64,000 nucleotides of DNA from Nannocystis pusilla. Its GTDB lineage: Bacteria > Myxococcota_A > Polyangia > Nannocystales > Nannocystaceae. The notes beneath the pieces were generated by a model. That model was not told the DNA's origin. It saw only the letters and a list, made by a program, of their open reading frames with translations, and did no database searches. Made by a program: the position numbers and the translations under genes. How positions within the stretch are numbered: position 1 is the stretch's first letter; each line of letters begins with the position of its first letter. Below are positions 8,630-18,138 of the stretch, in pieces. Location: NCBI RefSeq assembly GCF_026626665.1, contig NZ_JAPNKE010000002.1, forward strand, positions 4,751,168 through 4,815,167, in the 5' to 3' direction.

Positions 8630-10744
8630 ATGCATAAACTCCGCCCCGACTTCGTGGCGCTGGCGTCGTGTGCCGTGTTGCTCGCGGCTTGCGGCGACGA
8701 TCAGCCGTCTTCGTCCTTCGATCCGACCTCGCAAGTCACGACCGCGAACAACCCCACCACCAACCAGGTCTCGTCGACCAGCGGGCCGCAGGACACCGAG
8801 CCGACGACCACGACGACGCCGACCGAGCCCGGCACCAGCTCGGTCGCCACCGAGACGGGCACCACCGACACCACCGGCACGCCCGAGACCGCCACGGACC
8901 CGGGCACCACCACCGTCGACACCACCGGCCCCGACCCGAGCACCACCTCGACCACCGACCCCGGCACCTCGACGACGATGGCGATGCCGTGCGAGGAGGC
9001 GAACTGTCCCATGGGACAGTTCTGCGATCCCAACGGCAACGGCTGCGTCCCCGGCTGCAACGACGACACCGACTGCAACGCCCCGACCAAGTGCGACGTC
9101 GGCAGCAACACCTGCAAGGGCTGCCTCGGCGACGGCGACTGTCCGCTCGGCACCGTGTGCGACGCCGGCGAGTGCATGCCCGGCTGCAACGACATGCAGC
9201 CGTGTCAGGACGGCCTGGCCTGCTGCAGCAACAGCTGCGTCGACCTGCTGGTCGACACCGCCAACTGTCAGGCCTGCGGCAACGCCTGCCCGGTGCCGCC
9301 CAACGGCAACGCCTCGTGCGTCATGGCCCAGTGCGGCCTCGCGTCCTGCAAGGCGCCGTGGAACGACTGCGACAAGGACCCGGGCAACGGCTGCGAGAAC
9401 CAGGGCCCGTGCCAGTGCGACCCGGGCACGCAGACCGCCTGTTACACCGGCCAGGACGGCACCCAGGGCGTCGGCATCTGCAAGGAGGGCCTGCAGACCT
9501 GCAACCCGCAGGGCACCGGCTACGGCCCGTGCATGGGCGAGGTGACGCCCAACCCGACCGAGATCTGCAGCAACGGCCTCGACGACAACTGCAACAGCCA
9601 GGTCGACGAGGACGCCGACGCCGACGGCGACGGCTACACCGTGTGCGGCGGCGACTGCTGCGACGAGGTCGGGCCCAACTGCCTCAACCCGGCGCTCGTC
9701 AACCCCGGCGCGTTCGAGGTCGGCGGCAACATGGTCGACGACGACTGCGACGGCACCAAGGACAACCCGGTCGCCTCGTGCGACGCCAACCTGACCAGCA
9801 ACTCGTCGAACGCCCTCGACTACGCCAAGGCGATCGACCTGTGTCAGACCACCACCGAGAACCCGCCGCAGAACCAGAAGAAGTGGGGCGTGATCTCCGG
9901 CACCCTCACCCGCGCCGACGGCGTCGGCGCGATCGACTCGCAGGCCAAGTCGATCCGCCCCGGCTTCGGCAACAACGTCCTGCCGCAGCAGAACGCGCGC
10001 CTGGCGGTCCTGTCGACCGGCAACGCCGCCGACCAGAACGACGTGAATCCGCCGTACGCCGACTTCCAGCCCGGCAAGATCAACGGCGCCAACAGCAACG
10101 CCCCGGCCGACTGGCTGGCCGCCAACGGCGGTCAGTTCCCCAACGCGCCCGGCTGCCCCGGCGCCCAGAGCAACGGCGCCAACGACAGCGCGATGCTGAA
10201 GCTGCGGATCCGGGTGCCGACCAACGCCAAGTCGTTCAACGTGCAGATGTACTTCTACTCGGCCGAGTGGCCCGAGTACGTGTGCACGGCCTTCAACGAC
10301 CTGTTCGTCAGCCTCGTCAACTCGACCGCCGCCGGCAACCCGAACGACAAGAACATCGCCATCTACAACGCGCCGAACAACCAGAAATTCCCGGTCGGCG
10401 TCAACATCGCCAAGGCGGCGCCCGGCCTGTTCACGCAGTGTCAGAACGGCCAGGTCGGCTGCTACGGCACCCCGTTCAACTACAACAACTGCACCGGCAC
10501 GCAGGGCATCGCCGGCACCGGCTTCCAGGCCGACGCGGGCTTCGACTACTGCCAGGAGGGCAACTACCACACCGGCGGCGCGACCGGCTGGCTCAAGATG
10601 TCGGGCAACGTCAAGGGCGGCGAGGTCATGGAGATCCGCTTCGCCATCTGGGACACCGCCGACGGTCAGTGGGACTCGCTGGTCCTCCTCGACGACTGGG
10701 TCTGGTCGGTCCAGGCCTCGCAGCCGGGCGTCCAGCCCAACTGA
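8630..10744 (+). CDS. MopE-like, Cys-rich, choice-of-anchor lipoprotein
   Basis: A 704-residue lipoprotein from ATG 8630 (lipobox LLAAC). After the Thr/Ser linker come Cys-rich modules (CPMGQFC, CNDDTDC, CDVGSNTC), then a MopE-type metal-binding segment (EICSNGLDDNCNSQVDED, DADGDGY, DDDCDG). The C-terminal domain of about 300 residues begins near KKWGVISGTLTRADG and matches, from memory, the choice-of-anchor L domain common in myxobacteria. Surface location and metal binding are inferred from these families. A perfect 20-bp palindrome (9002-9021) sits in the first Cys-rich module. The 190 bp before the start hold no gene. Confidence 0.8.
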   Translation: MHKLRPDFVALASCAVLLAACGDDQPSSSFDPTSQVTTANNPTTNQVSSTSGPQDTEPTTTTTPTEPGTSSVATETGTTDTTGTPETATDPGTTTVDTTGPDPSTTSTTDPGTSTTMAMPCEEANCPMGQFCDPNGNGCVPGCNDDTDCNAPTKCDVGSNTCKGCLGDGDCPLGTVCDAGECMPGCNDMQPCQDGLACCSNSCVDLLVDTANCQACGNACPVPPNGNASCVMAQCGLASCKAPWNDCDKDPGNGCENQGPCQCDPGTQTACYTGQDGTQGVGICKEGLQTCNPQGTGYGPCMGEVTPNPTEICSNGLDDNCNSQVDEDADADGDGYTVCGGDCCDEVGPNCLNPALVNPGAFEVGGNMVDDDCDGTKDNPVASCDANLTSNSSNALDYAKAIDLCQTTTENPPQNQKKWGVISGTLTRADGVGAIDSQAKSIRPGFGNNVLPQQNARLAVLSTGNAADQNDVNPPYADFQPGKINGANSNAPADWLAANGGQFPNAPGCPGAQSNGANDSAMLKLRIRVPTNAKSFNVQMYFYSAEWPEYVCTAFNDLFVSLVNSTAAGNPNDKNIAIYNAPNNQKFPVGVNIAKAAPGLFTQCQNGQVGCYGTPFNYNNCTGTQGIAGTGFQADAGFDYCQEGNYHTGGATGWLKMSGNVKGGEVMEIRFAIWDTADGQWDSLVLLDDWVWSVQASQPGVQPN
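9002..9021. repeat. Perfect 20-bp palindrome AACTGTCCCATGGGACAGTT
   Basis: A fully self-complementary member of the TGTCC/GGACA family, inside the MopE-like gene. It encodes Asn-Cys-Pro-Met-Gly-Gln-Phe, so the Cys-Pro-x-Gly-Gln protein motif may explain the sequence in part. Confidence 0.7.
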
Positions 10745-10793
10745 GCCGGCCCGGCTCGACAGCCCCGGCGATCGGGCGTACGTTCCGCTCGCC

Positions 10794-11570
10794 GTGCCCG
10801 TCCTGTCACGTGTCACGATCCTGGGCGCCGGCCGCGTCGGCGGCGCCCTCGCCGCGCGCAGCCCGATCCCCGTCGCCCTCGTCACCCGCGAGGCCGGCTG
10901 GGAGGCGCTGGACGGCCCCGTCGGCGAGCCCGTCGTCGTCGCCGTCGACAACGCCGGCCTCGACGCCGCGCTCGCCCGCGTCCCGGCCGCGCGCCGGCCC
11001 GACCTGGTGTTCGTGCAGAACGGGGTCCTCGAGCCCTGGCTGTTCGCACATGGCCTTCAAGACAGCACCCGCGCCCTGCTCTACTTCGCCGTGCCGCGCC
11101 GCGGCGCCGCGATCGAGCCCGGCGGCACCAGCGTGCTGACCGGCCCGCACGCCGAGTCGCTGGCGACCTGGCTGCGCGCGATGGACCTGCCGGCCGAGGT
11201 CGTCGCCCGCGACGCCTTCGCCGCCGCCATGCTCGAGAAGCTGATCTGGAACTGCGCGTTCGGCCTCCTGTGCCAGCGGTTCGACTGCACCGTCGGCGAG
11301 GTCCTCGATCGCCAGGGCGAGCTCCTCGATGCCCTGGTCCACGAGTTCCTGGCCGTCGGCCGCGCCGCCCTCGGCGTCGACGTCGACGCCGCCCCGCTGC
11401 TGCAGCGCCTGCGCGCCTACTCGCGCGCGATCGCCAGCTACCGCGGCGCCGTCAAGGACTGGTCGTGGCGCAACGGCTGGTTCGTCGCCGCCGCGGCCGC
11501 GCACCAGGTCCCGACGCCGACCCACATCACCCTGCTGCGCGAGGCCGGCGCGCTGCCGGCGACGACCTGA
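10794..11570 (+). CDS. Ketopantoate reductase (ApbA/PanE)-like oxidoreductase
   Basis: A 258-residue protein from a GTG start. The N-terminus carries a dinucleotide-binding glycine loop (ILGAGRVGGALA), followed by the VFVQNG strand and a helical C-terminal domain with MLEKLIWNCAFGLLC, the region that in PanE contains the catalytic Lys. Overall length and order fit the ApbA/PanE fold, but the N-terminal half is shorter than typical PanE. The substrate could therefore be another 2-keto compound; ketopantoate is not assured. It is cytosolic and stands alone, 49 bp after the MopE-like gene on the same strand. Confidence 0.65.
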   Translation: MPVLSRVTILGAGRVGGALAARSPIPVALVTREAGWEALDGPVGEPVVVAVDNAGLDAALARVPAARRPDLVFVQNGVLEPWLFAHGLQDSTRALLYFAVPRRGAAIEPGGTSVLTGPHAESLATWLRAMDLPAEVVARDAFAAAMLEKLIWNCAFGLLCQRFDCTVGEVLDRQGELLDALVHEFLAVGRAALGVDVDAAPLLQRLRAYSRAIASYRGAVKDWSWRNGWFVAAAAAHQVPTPTHITLLREAGALPATT

Positions 11571-11857
11571 CCCGAAGGATAAGCGCTCGCGCCGGACAAG
11601 GCTCGGGTCGCCACCCGACCGCGGCGACCGCGGCGCGAGGTCGGCGCGCGCGCGGACTCGACCTGACCCGAGAGACAGGCCCGCCCCGCGCCCCGCCGGG
11701 CGGGGTCGTCGCCGCGACTCGACCTGACCCGAGCGACAGACGAGCGCCAGCGCCCAGGACACCGACCGCGCGCTCGAACATGTCTCCAAGGACATGTCCT
11801 TCCGACCACCACGCAAGTTTTCTCGTCGGTCCGCGAGGACATGTCCCCCGGGACATT
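11571..11857. repeat. Intergenic region with palindromic elements and GACCTGACCCGA repeats
   Basis: The 309 bp between two convergent genes contain no gene. GACCTGACCCGA occurs three times (directly after the PanE-like stop at about 11570, then about 11663 and 11724). Two good palindromic elements follow: ACATGTC-N6-GACATGT at 11778-11797 and ATGTCC-N4-GGACAT at 11841-11856. Confidence 0.65.
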
Positions 11858-11879
11858 TGATTTCGCCGCCGCCCCGCGC

Positions 11880-12440
11880 TCAGCGGAACAGCCCCGAGCG
11901 CGGCGAGCTCAGCGCGCGCTCGAATTCCGCCAGGACGGCGTCCAGGCGGCCTCGCAGGCGCGAACCGGGGATCGCCGAGCCCGCGCGGGCGGCCGCGATC
12001 TCGCGCACCGCCTGCAACGAGGCGCCGCACGCCTCGAGCACCGCGCGGACCTCCGGGCCGGCGCGGTCGACCTCGCCGGCGAGCTCCCAGGCCCGCTGCA
12101 GCGCCTCGTCGAAGCGCAGGGCGTCGAGCTGGCCGCGGATCGTCGCCGCCTCGCGCACCAGCAGCGCGCCCGCGGGCGGGAGGTGGTCGAGGCGGCGCTC
12201 GGCCGGGGGCAACGCCTTCACCACCGGCACTGCGCCGAGGATCCGCCCCAGCGCCGGCGAGGTGAGCCCGCCGCACAAGAACCACAGGCCGGAGAGGATC
12301 AACGGGCCGGCGTCGGCCGTGTCGCCCTCGATCCTGGGGAGCTCCAGCGCGTGCAGCACCAGCGACGGCAACGCGCTGACGATCGACCACAACGAGGCGA
12401 CCGCGAACGTGCGCAGCGGCTCGCGTCCGTCGTCATCCAT
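11880..12440 (-). CDS. Small membrane protein, unknown function
   Basis: A 186-residue protein starting MDDDGREPLRTF at 12440. Two hydrophobic segments near the N-terminus (SLWSIVSALPSLVLHALEL and PLILSGLWFLCGGL) are followed by a helical, charged C-terminal half. It overlaps nothing on either strand. It lies on the same strand just downstream of the double-kinase gene (about 200 bp), so co-transcription is possible. No family recognised. Confidence 0.6.
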   Translation of the reverse strand: MDDDGREPLRTFAVASLWSIVSALPSLVLHALELPRIEGDTADAGPLILSGLWFLCGGLTSPALGRILGAVPVVKALPPAERRLDHLPPAGALLVREAATIRGQLDALRFDEALQRAWELAGEVDRAGPEVRAVLEACGASLQAVREIAAARAGSAIPGSRLRGRLDAVLAEFERALSSPRSGLFR

Positions 12441-12637
12441 GCCCTCGCTTCAACGCCGGCGGACGCTCGCCGTTCTGCTCCGGCGGCGCGGCTCGACGCC
12501 GTCTGCATGCGCGCGCGTCGGAGCATCGACGACATCGGCTTCGCGTCGCGTCATCGTCGACCGCCCTCGCCCCTCGCGCCCACGGTGGCTCCGCTCGCTG
12601 CCGCGTCGACCTCGGCGCCGGCGGCGCTGCGCCCGGC

Positions 12638-14871
12638 TCAACCTCCGAGGTCGATCGTCAGGGCGTGGCGCACCGGCGCGCCCGCGAATCGCAGCGACCC
12701 GACCGCCTCGCGGATGCAGCGGTCGAGCGGATGGTCGTCGTCGACCGACAGGTGCTGGACCTCGAGCAGCCGCGTCGGCCCGCCGACCTCGAGCGCCAGC
12801 ACCAGCCGCCGCGGCGCCCCCGGGCAGGCGCGCAGGCGCGGCGCCAGGGCCTCGACCGCGGCGACCACCCGGGCCCGGGTCGGCTCCGGCGCGGGGGCCT
12901 CGCTGCGCGGCGCCTCGGCCGGCGGGGCGGGCTTCGCCGGCGCCGGCGGGCTGCGGCTCGCGGGCGCCTCCGAATCTGTCCGCAAGGACATGGCGAAAAA
13001 GCCAGCCACTGCGACCGCCGAGAGCGCCAGCGCCGACGCCCAGCCCAGCGCGCGCGCGCGGCCGCCGGGCTGCCTCGGGGGACATGTCCTTCCAGACAGC
13101 CGCGTCCGCGCCCACCGGCGCCGCCGCGCGCGGGCGCGAGCCGGTCGTGGCCGGCGGAGCCGTCCGCTCGCCGCGATCGCTGTGGAGGCTGCGCAGCGCG
13201 TCGTGCTCGGCCCGCAGCAGCTCGAGCAGCGCGGTCATCGACGCGACCCGCAGCGCGGGGTCCTGGGCGAGGATGTCCTGGAAGTCGGCCGCGAGGAACG
13301 TGTCCTCGAGCTGCGGCGCGGCGCGGACCACGTGCTCGCGCAGGCGGGCCGCGCCCTCGCCGGGCTCGGCGGCCAGCAGCTCGCGGATCACCGCGTTGGG
13401 CATCTGCGCCCCGGTGATCAGCATGAACAGCACCGCGCCGAGCGAGTAGACGTCGCTGCGCTCCGACTTGGCGCCGCCGCGGGACAGCTCGGGCGCGGCG
13501 AAGCCGGGGTGGCCGAACGCGCGGCCGTCGTCGCCGCGGTGGCGCGGCGCGGGCGCGTAGCGCTGGTCGGTGCGGGCGTAGAACGCGTCGAGGAAGCGGC
13601 ACTCGCTGAGGTCGATGATGCGCGCCCGCGGCGGCAGGCTGCGCTCGAGCATCAGGTTGGTGAAGCTGAGGTCGCCGTGGAGGATCCCGCGGGCGTGCGC
13701 GTCCTGCAGCGCCTCGGCCAGCTCGATCACCAGCTCGACCGCGGCCAGCGGCTCCATCGGCCCGCGCTGGATCGTGCGCGCCAGCGGCTCGCCGTCGATC
13801 AGCTCCTCGACCAGGTACCACGAGCCGTCGTCGTTGTAGTCGCACTCGTAGATCCGCGGGAACGCGCGGTGGGTCAGCTTGTCGAGCGCCATCGCCTCGC
13901 GGCACAGGTCGGCGAGCACCGGCGTGCGGGCCAGAGTGCGCGGCAAGATCTTGACCGCGACGTCGCGCCCGAGGACGTGGTGATGCGCGCCACGTCTGCC
14001 CGCACTTGCCCTGCCCGAGCAGCGTGCGCAGCTCGAGCCGACGCGCGAACAGCCGCGGCGGCGCCGAGGCGCTGCAGCTGACGTCGCCGGCGTCGCTGCA
14101 CGTCGGCTGCCCCAGCGGCGCCGGCGCGAGGTCGGGCGCCGGCGGCCACACCTGCGGCTCGGGCCGCAGCACCGGCTGCGTCGCCGCCAGCTTGTACGGC
14201 CACACCTCCACGCCCGCGGCCAGCCAGGCGGCGCGCAGCTCGTCGGCGCGGAGCTGCGGGTGACCGGCGACGTCGGCCGCCAGCTCGAGCACGCGCCGCA
14301 GCGGCTCGGGCACCGGCTCGGCCAGGTCGTCGTGGTCCATCAGCGCCGCCAAGGTGCGCCCGAGCTGGGCCAGGTCGGCGCGCGGCGAGCGGTCGTCGGG
14401 CGCGTCGTCGTCGGTGCGCGGCGCCGTGAGCAGGCGGGCCACGCCCGCGTCGCTCCAGCGGATGTTGCGGGCGGTGATCGCCCCGTGGCACAGGCCGTGC
14501 TCGTGCAGGCACATCAGCGCCTCGGCGATCTGCAGCCCGAGCTGCCACGACGTGTCGATCGCCAGCGGCCCCTCGGTCCACCGCTGCGCCAGCGACACCC
14601 CGCCCTCGTCCTCGCGGACGAAGTACGGGTGGCCGTCGCCGCCGACCCCGTGATCGACGACCGCGGCGATGTACGCGTGGCGCAGCGCCGACAGCAGCTT
14701 CGCCTCGCGGCCGAACCGCTCCGCCGCCGCCGCCGGCAGCGCGTGCTGCAGCGCCACCACCTGCACTCGCATCCGCTCGCGCTCGTCGTGCGCCACGTAC
14801 ACGTTGCGCCCCGGCTCCTCGTCGATCGGCCCGACCGGGCGGAACCGCGGCGACTCGGGCGAGACGGGCAT
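12638..14871 (-). CDS. Tandem pseudokinase / Ser-Thr kinase receptor, two frameshifts
   Basis: From ATG 14871 (MPVSPESPRF) the first protein-kinase fold covers about 220 residues, but its catalytic loop reads HGAITARN, lacking the Asp, so it is probably a pseudokinase. A second kinase begins with LLGQGKCGQTW, shifts frame near 13980-13990, then continues with VAVKIL, HGDLSFTN, FAAPE and SDVYSLG. The DFG position is IIDLSE. Near 13077-13082, in a run of C on the coding strand and within a palindromic element, the frame changes again into a transmembrane helix and a Pro/Ala-rich periplasmic domain of about 110 residues ending at 12638. This is the layout of a myxobacterial Hanks-type receptor. 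It is divergent from the 14977 gene. Confidence 0.75.
12976..12991. repeat. Palindromic element in the kinase gene
   Basis: CTGTCC-N4-GGACAT, inside the region encoding the juxtamembrane/periplasmic linker of the kinase. A second, weaker copy lies at about 13080-13097. Confidence 0.55.
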
Positions 14872-14976
14872 CTCCCGGGAGCGTGCCTCGTCAGCCACGC
14901 GAACGCAATTGCCGGCGCGCGTCACCCGCGACGCGGCGCCTCGCGCTGGGCCCGGTTGTGGTATGGATACGGGGCG

Positions 14977-15942
14977 ATGAATCCTTGCCTGTGCATCGTC
15001 CTCGCTGCCGGCATCGCGGTGGGTCCGGTCGCCGCGGCGCCGCCGTCGACGTTCGGGCAGCTCGAGCGGCGCATGCAGGAGCTCGTCGAGCAGGAGCGGT
15101 TCGAGGAGCTCGCGCGTGCCGGCGAGACGGCGTTCGCTCGCGCCGACCTGGAGCCGTGGCAGCGCCGCGAGCTCGCCTTCTACGCGCTGCGCGGCTACCA
15201 CCGCGTGTTCGCCGTCACGGGTCAGGCCGCCGGGTTGTGTCGGGCCCGCAACCTGCTGCGCCGCGTCGAGCGCGAGGTCGGCTTCGGCGACGCGGAGGCC
15301 GTCGCCTCGCGCCTGCGCGACGTCACCGAGTCCGGGCTGGCGAAGCAGAGGCCGAAGGACCCCTGCAGCAAGCCGCGGGCGGCCGCCCATGTACCTACAC
15401 CGACCCCGGCCGAGCTGTTGCCGGTGGTGCAGCGCCAGCGGCCCGTCGCGCCGCCGCCGGCCGACGATTCGCAGCCGGCGCTGCTCGACGTCTCGCGCCA
15501 TCGCCCCGCGCCGTCGGCCGCCTCGCCGGCCGCGGCCGAGCCGGCCCCCGCGGCCCCGCCGGCGACCGACCCCGCGGCAGAGGTCCGCTCGCGCAACCGG
15601 GTCATCGCCGGCAGCCTGCTGCTGGTCCTCGGCGTCGGCGCAGGCGTCGGCGCAGGCGCGGCGCTGTGGCGGCGCAGCGAGGCCAACGGCGAGATCATCG
15701 AGATCGACCGGCGCGTCAACGCCGAGCTGCGACTGTTCACGATGGAGGAGCTCGACCGGATCGCACACCTCGCCGACGTCTATCGCACCCTCACCCCCGT
15801 GGCCGGCATCACCGGGGCGGCCGCCGGCGTCGCCGCGGTCGCCGGCGTCGTCTTGCTGGCGACGCGGCACCGCGGACGCACCATCGCCCGCGTCTCGGCC
15901 ACCCCGTGGTCGGCGATGCTGACCGTCTCGGGCCGCTTCTGA
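14977..15942 (+). CDS. Secreted or membrane protein with two C-terminal hydrophobic segments
   Basis: A 321-residue protein with an N-terminal signal-like segment (MNPCLCIVLAAGIAVGPVAAA). A helical middle (LERRMQELVEQERFEELARA) with a TPR-like flavour follows, then a Pro/Ala-rich linker. Two hydrophobic helices (about 210-235 and 268-292) end the protein. This plan recurs in myxobacterial hypothetical proteins encoded beside kinases. The divergent arrangement with the double-kinase gene (105 bp apart) suggests linked regulation or function, which is inference. I do not recognise the family. Confidence 0.65.
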   Translation: MNPCLCIVLAAGIAVGPVAAAPPSTFGQLERRMQELVEQERFEELARAGETAFARADLEPWQRRELAFYALRGYHRVFAVTGQAAGLCRARNLLRRVEREVGFGDAEAVASRLRDVTESGLAKQRPKDPCSKPRAAAHVPTPTPAELLPVVQRQRPVAPPPADDSQPALLDVSRHRPAPSAASPAAAEPAPAAPPATDPAAEVRSRNRVIAGSLLLVLGVGAGVGAGAALWRRSEANGEIIEIDRRVNAELRLFTMEELDRIAHLADVYRTLTPVAGITGAAAGVAAVAGVVLLATRHRGRTIARVSATPWSAMLTVSGRF

Positions 15943-16486
15943 GCGACCCTCGGCCCCCCGCAGCCGCGGCGCCGCGCCGCGAGCTTCATGGGTGCAGACA
16001 AAGGCCAATGCGATCGGTGGGCGCGGCGCTCGCGAACGCGGACAATGGCATGAGTCGGCCCACTTCGCGCTCGTGACATTGGCAGCACGACGTCGCAGGC
16101 GCAAAGGACATGTCCCTTCGGACACCTAGTGCGCCACCCGCGCAAATCCACCCCACGGCCGCTCGGCCGCGCGCGCTCGTGACCCCCGCGTGTCCCCAGG
16201 ATCCCCCGTCCGAGCATTTCCGCGCCGCGCGAAATCATGACATGAGCGCCGGCGCGCGCGCCCGCGATGTCGAGACCGCGGCCTGCCACGAATTTGCCGG
16301 TCCGCTCGCCCGCGCGGGGCCGACATTGACAAGCCGCGGTCAATCGCCAGACCGCGCCAAATGGCGACGAACACGGGTCTGCCGGACAATGAGCGGTCGA
16401 CGAACGCGTGTGCGGCCTCGAAGTCACGCACGTGTCGGCCCGCGAACTCGCCGGGCTCGGCTACCCTCTTGAGCGCGGACCCGGAG
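15943..16486. other. Intergenic region of about 540 bp
   Basis: No gene is supported on either strand. One palindromic element is present at 16108-16125 (ATGTCC-type arm, TTCGGACAC). Nothing else is recognisable. Confidence 0.5.
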
Positions 16487-18132
16487 ATGAAGCGGCGAGC
16501 CTCCCCAGCCTCCCGGCCATCGTCGTGCTCGGCGTCGCGGCCTGTACGGCGCCCAGCGTCGGCGGCATCACCTACGACCAGCCGCCGGACACCGCGACTG
16601 CCGGGACCACCGGCGCCAGCGACGGGGCCCCGTCGACCACCGGCGACCCGGCGCCGACCACCGGCACCACCGGCGAGGCGCCGAGCACCGGCACCACGAG
16701 CAGCGGCCCCACGAGCGAGCCCGGCAGCACCACCGCCGACGACCCGCTCGCGCCGCCGGCGATCGTCGAGGGCGCGCTCGACATGGACGTCCTGGTGAAG
16801 CACGAGCCGCTCGACGTCACCATCGAGACCGCCCACGCCGAGGGGGTGCGCATGCAGGTCGACGGCGGGACGCCGATCGAGCTCGACCCCGAGGGGGGCG
16901 ACACCTTCACCGGCCAGATCGTGATCTACACCGCGCTGGACAACGGCCCGCACCTCGCCACCTTCGTCGCCTGGCGCGGGGACCTCGAGAGCGAGCTGTT
17001 CGAGCTGCCGTTCACCGTGGCCCTGCCGCCGCCGGGCAGCGAGCTGTTCTGGGAGGGCAACGACGAGATCGGCAAGGGCACCGTCGTCGCCCTCGCAGTC
17101 ACGCCGGCGCGCGAGCTCATCGAGCTCGGCACTTACTATCCCCAGGGACAGGCGCGCTGCTACCTGCGCCGGCGCGGCCTCGACGGCCTCTGGGTCGAGG
17201 GCGACCTGTTCGAGGTCAAGGCCGGCCTGCCGTGCAGCGCCATCGACCTCGCGGTCGACGACGACGGCGCGCTGCACGTCCTCGTCGACAAGCTCGAGAA
17301 CGGCGAGCTCCGCTGGTGGCTCGGCAAGTACGACGCCTGGGCCGGCGCACCCACCCAGGTCGGCGTCGGCGTCGTCGGCGACGTCGCCCGCGCCCTCGCC
17401 CTCGCCGACGACCGCGACGCGGTCTGCGGCACCAAGCCCGACGACGACCTCGTCCGCGGCACGGTGTGGTCATTCGCGCCCGGCCAATCCGGCAAGGTGC
17501 TGTCCTATGATTATTTGCCGGAGAACGAGTTCCCCGACCCCATCGGCTTCAGCGAGCTCCCCAACGATTGCGCCTTCGTCGGCGAGCACCTGCTCGTGAC
17601 CGGCGAGGTCAAGGGCCAGCACGACCAGGACAGCGTCACACGAGCGCGGCACTTCCTGCTCGACATCGACGGCGCCGGGCAAAATCCCGAGTGGACCCTC
17701 GTCCCGCAGGACGGCAGCACCCAGAGCGGCGGCCGCGTCCTGGCGATCGACGCCGGCGGGCGCGCGATGACAGGCGGCTATCATTGCGGCGACCAGTGCG
17801 AGCCGGTCGGCGAGCTGCTGCTGTTCAGCGCCAACGGCGACCTGGCCTGGCGCCGCTCGCTGGACCCGCTGCTGGCCGCCCCGCGGGCGCTGGCGTGGCA
17901 CCCTGCGGGCTACGTCGTCTTCGCGGCCGCCCGCGACGGCGCGCAGGACTCGACCTCGTTCTTCGCCCAGGCGTGGTTCCCGCTGAAGGCCCAGTCGGTC
18001 TGGTCGTACGATCACCAGGACGGCCTGGCGATCCACACCCCCACGTCGCTGGCGATCGGGCCCTACGGCCAGATCTACGCCGGCGGCATGACCGCGGGCG
18101 GCTACCCTGCCGTCGCCCTGATCGCCCCGTAG
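16487..18132 (+). CDS. Thr-rich linker lipoprotein with propeller-like domain; start uncertain
   Basis: The frame ending at 18132 carries a hydrophobic core and lipobox (AIVVLGVAAC), a Thr/Ser/Gly linker, an Ig-like segment (DVTIETAHAEGVRMQVDGG) and a C-terminal region of repeated strands ending in Gly/Ala-rich turns, reminiscent of a beta-propeller. No good in-frame start precedes the signal peptide: GTG 16408 gives a long non-signal extension. ATG 16487 begins MKRRAS, an ideal signal start, but is one frame off. A single-base indel between about 16495 and 16510 would join them, and that is the preferred reading. It converges on the VWA-like lipoprotein gene, with 6 bp between stops. Confidence 0.65.
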
Positions 18133-18138
18133 CGACGG

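Noticed and set aside
12658..16125. Very long minus-strand frame of 1155 codons
   Set aside because: Only the part from 14871 to about 13985 carries kinase-family sequence. The rest is GC-skew-driven open frame antisense to the 14977 gene or out of frame with the kinase.
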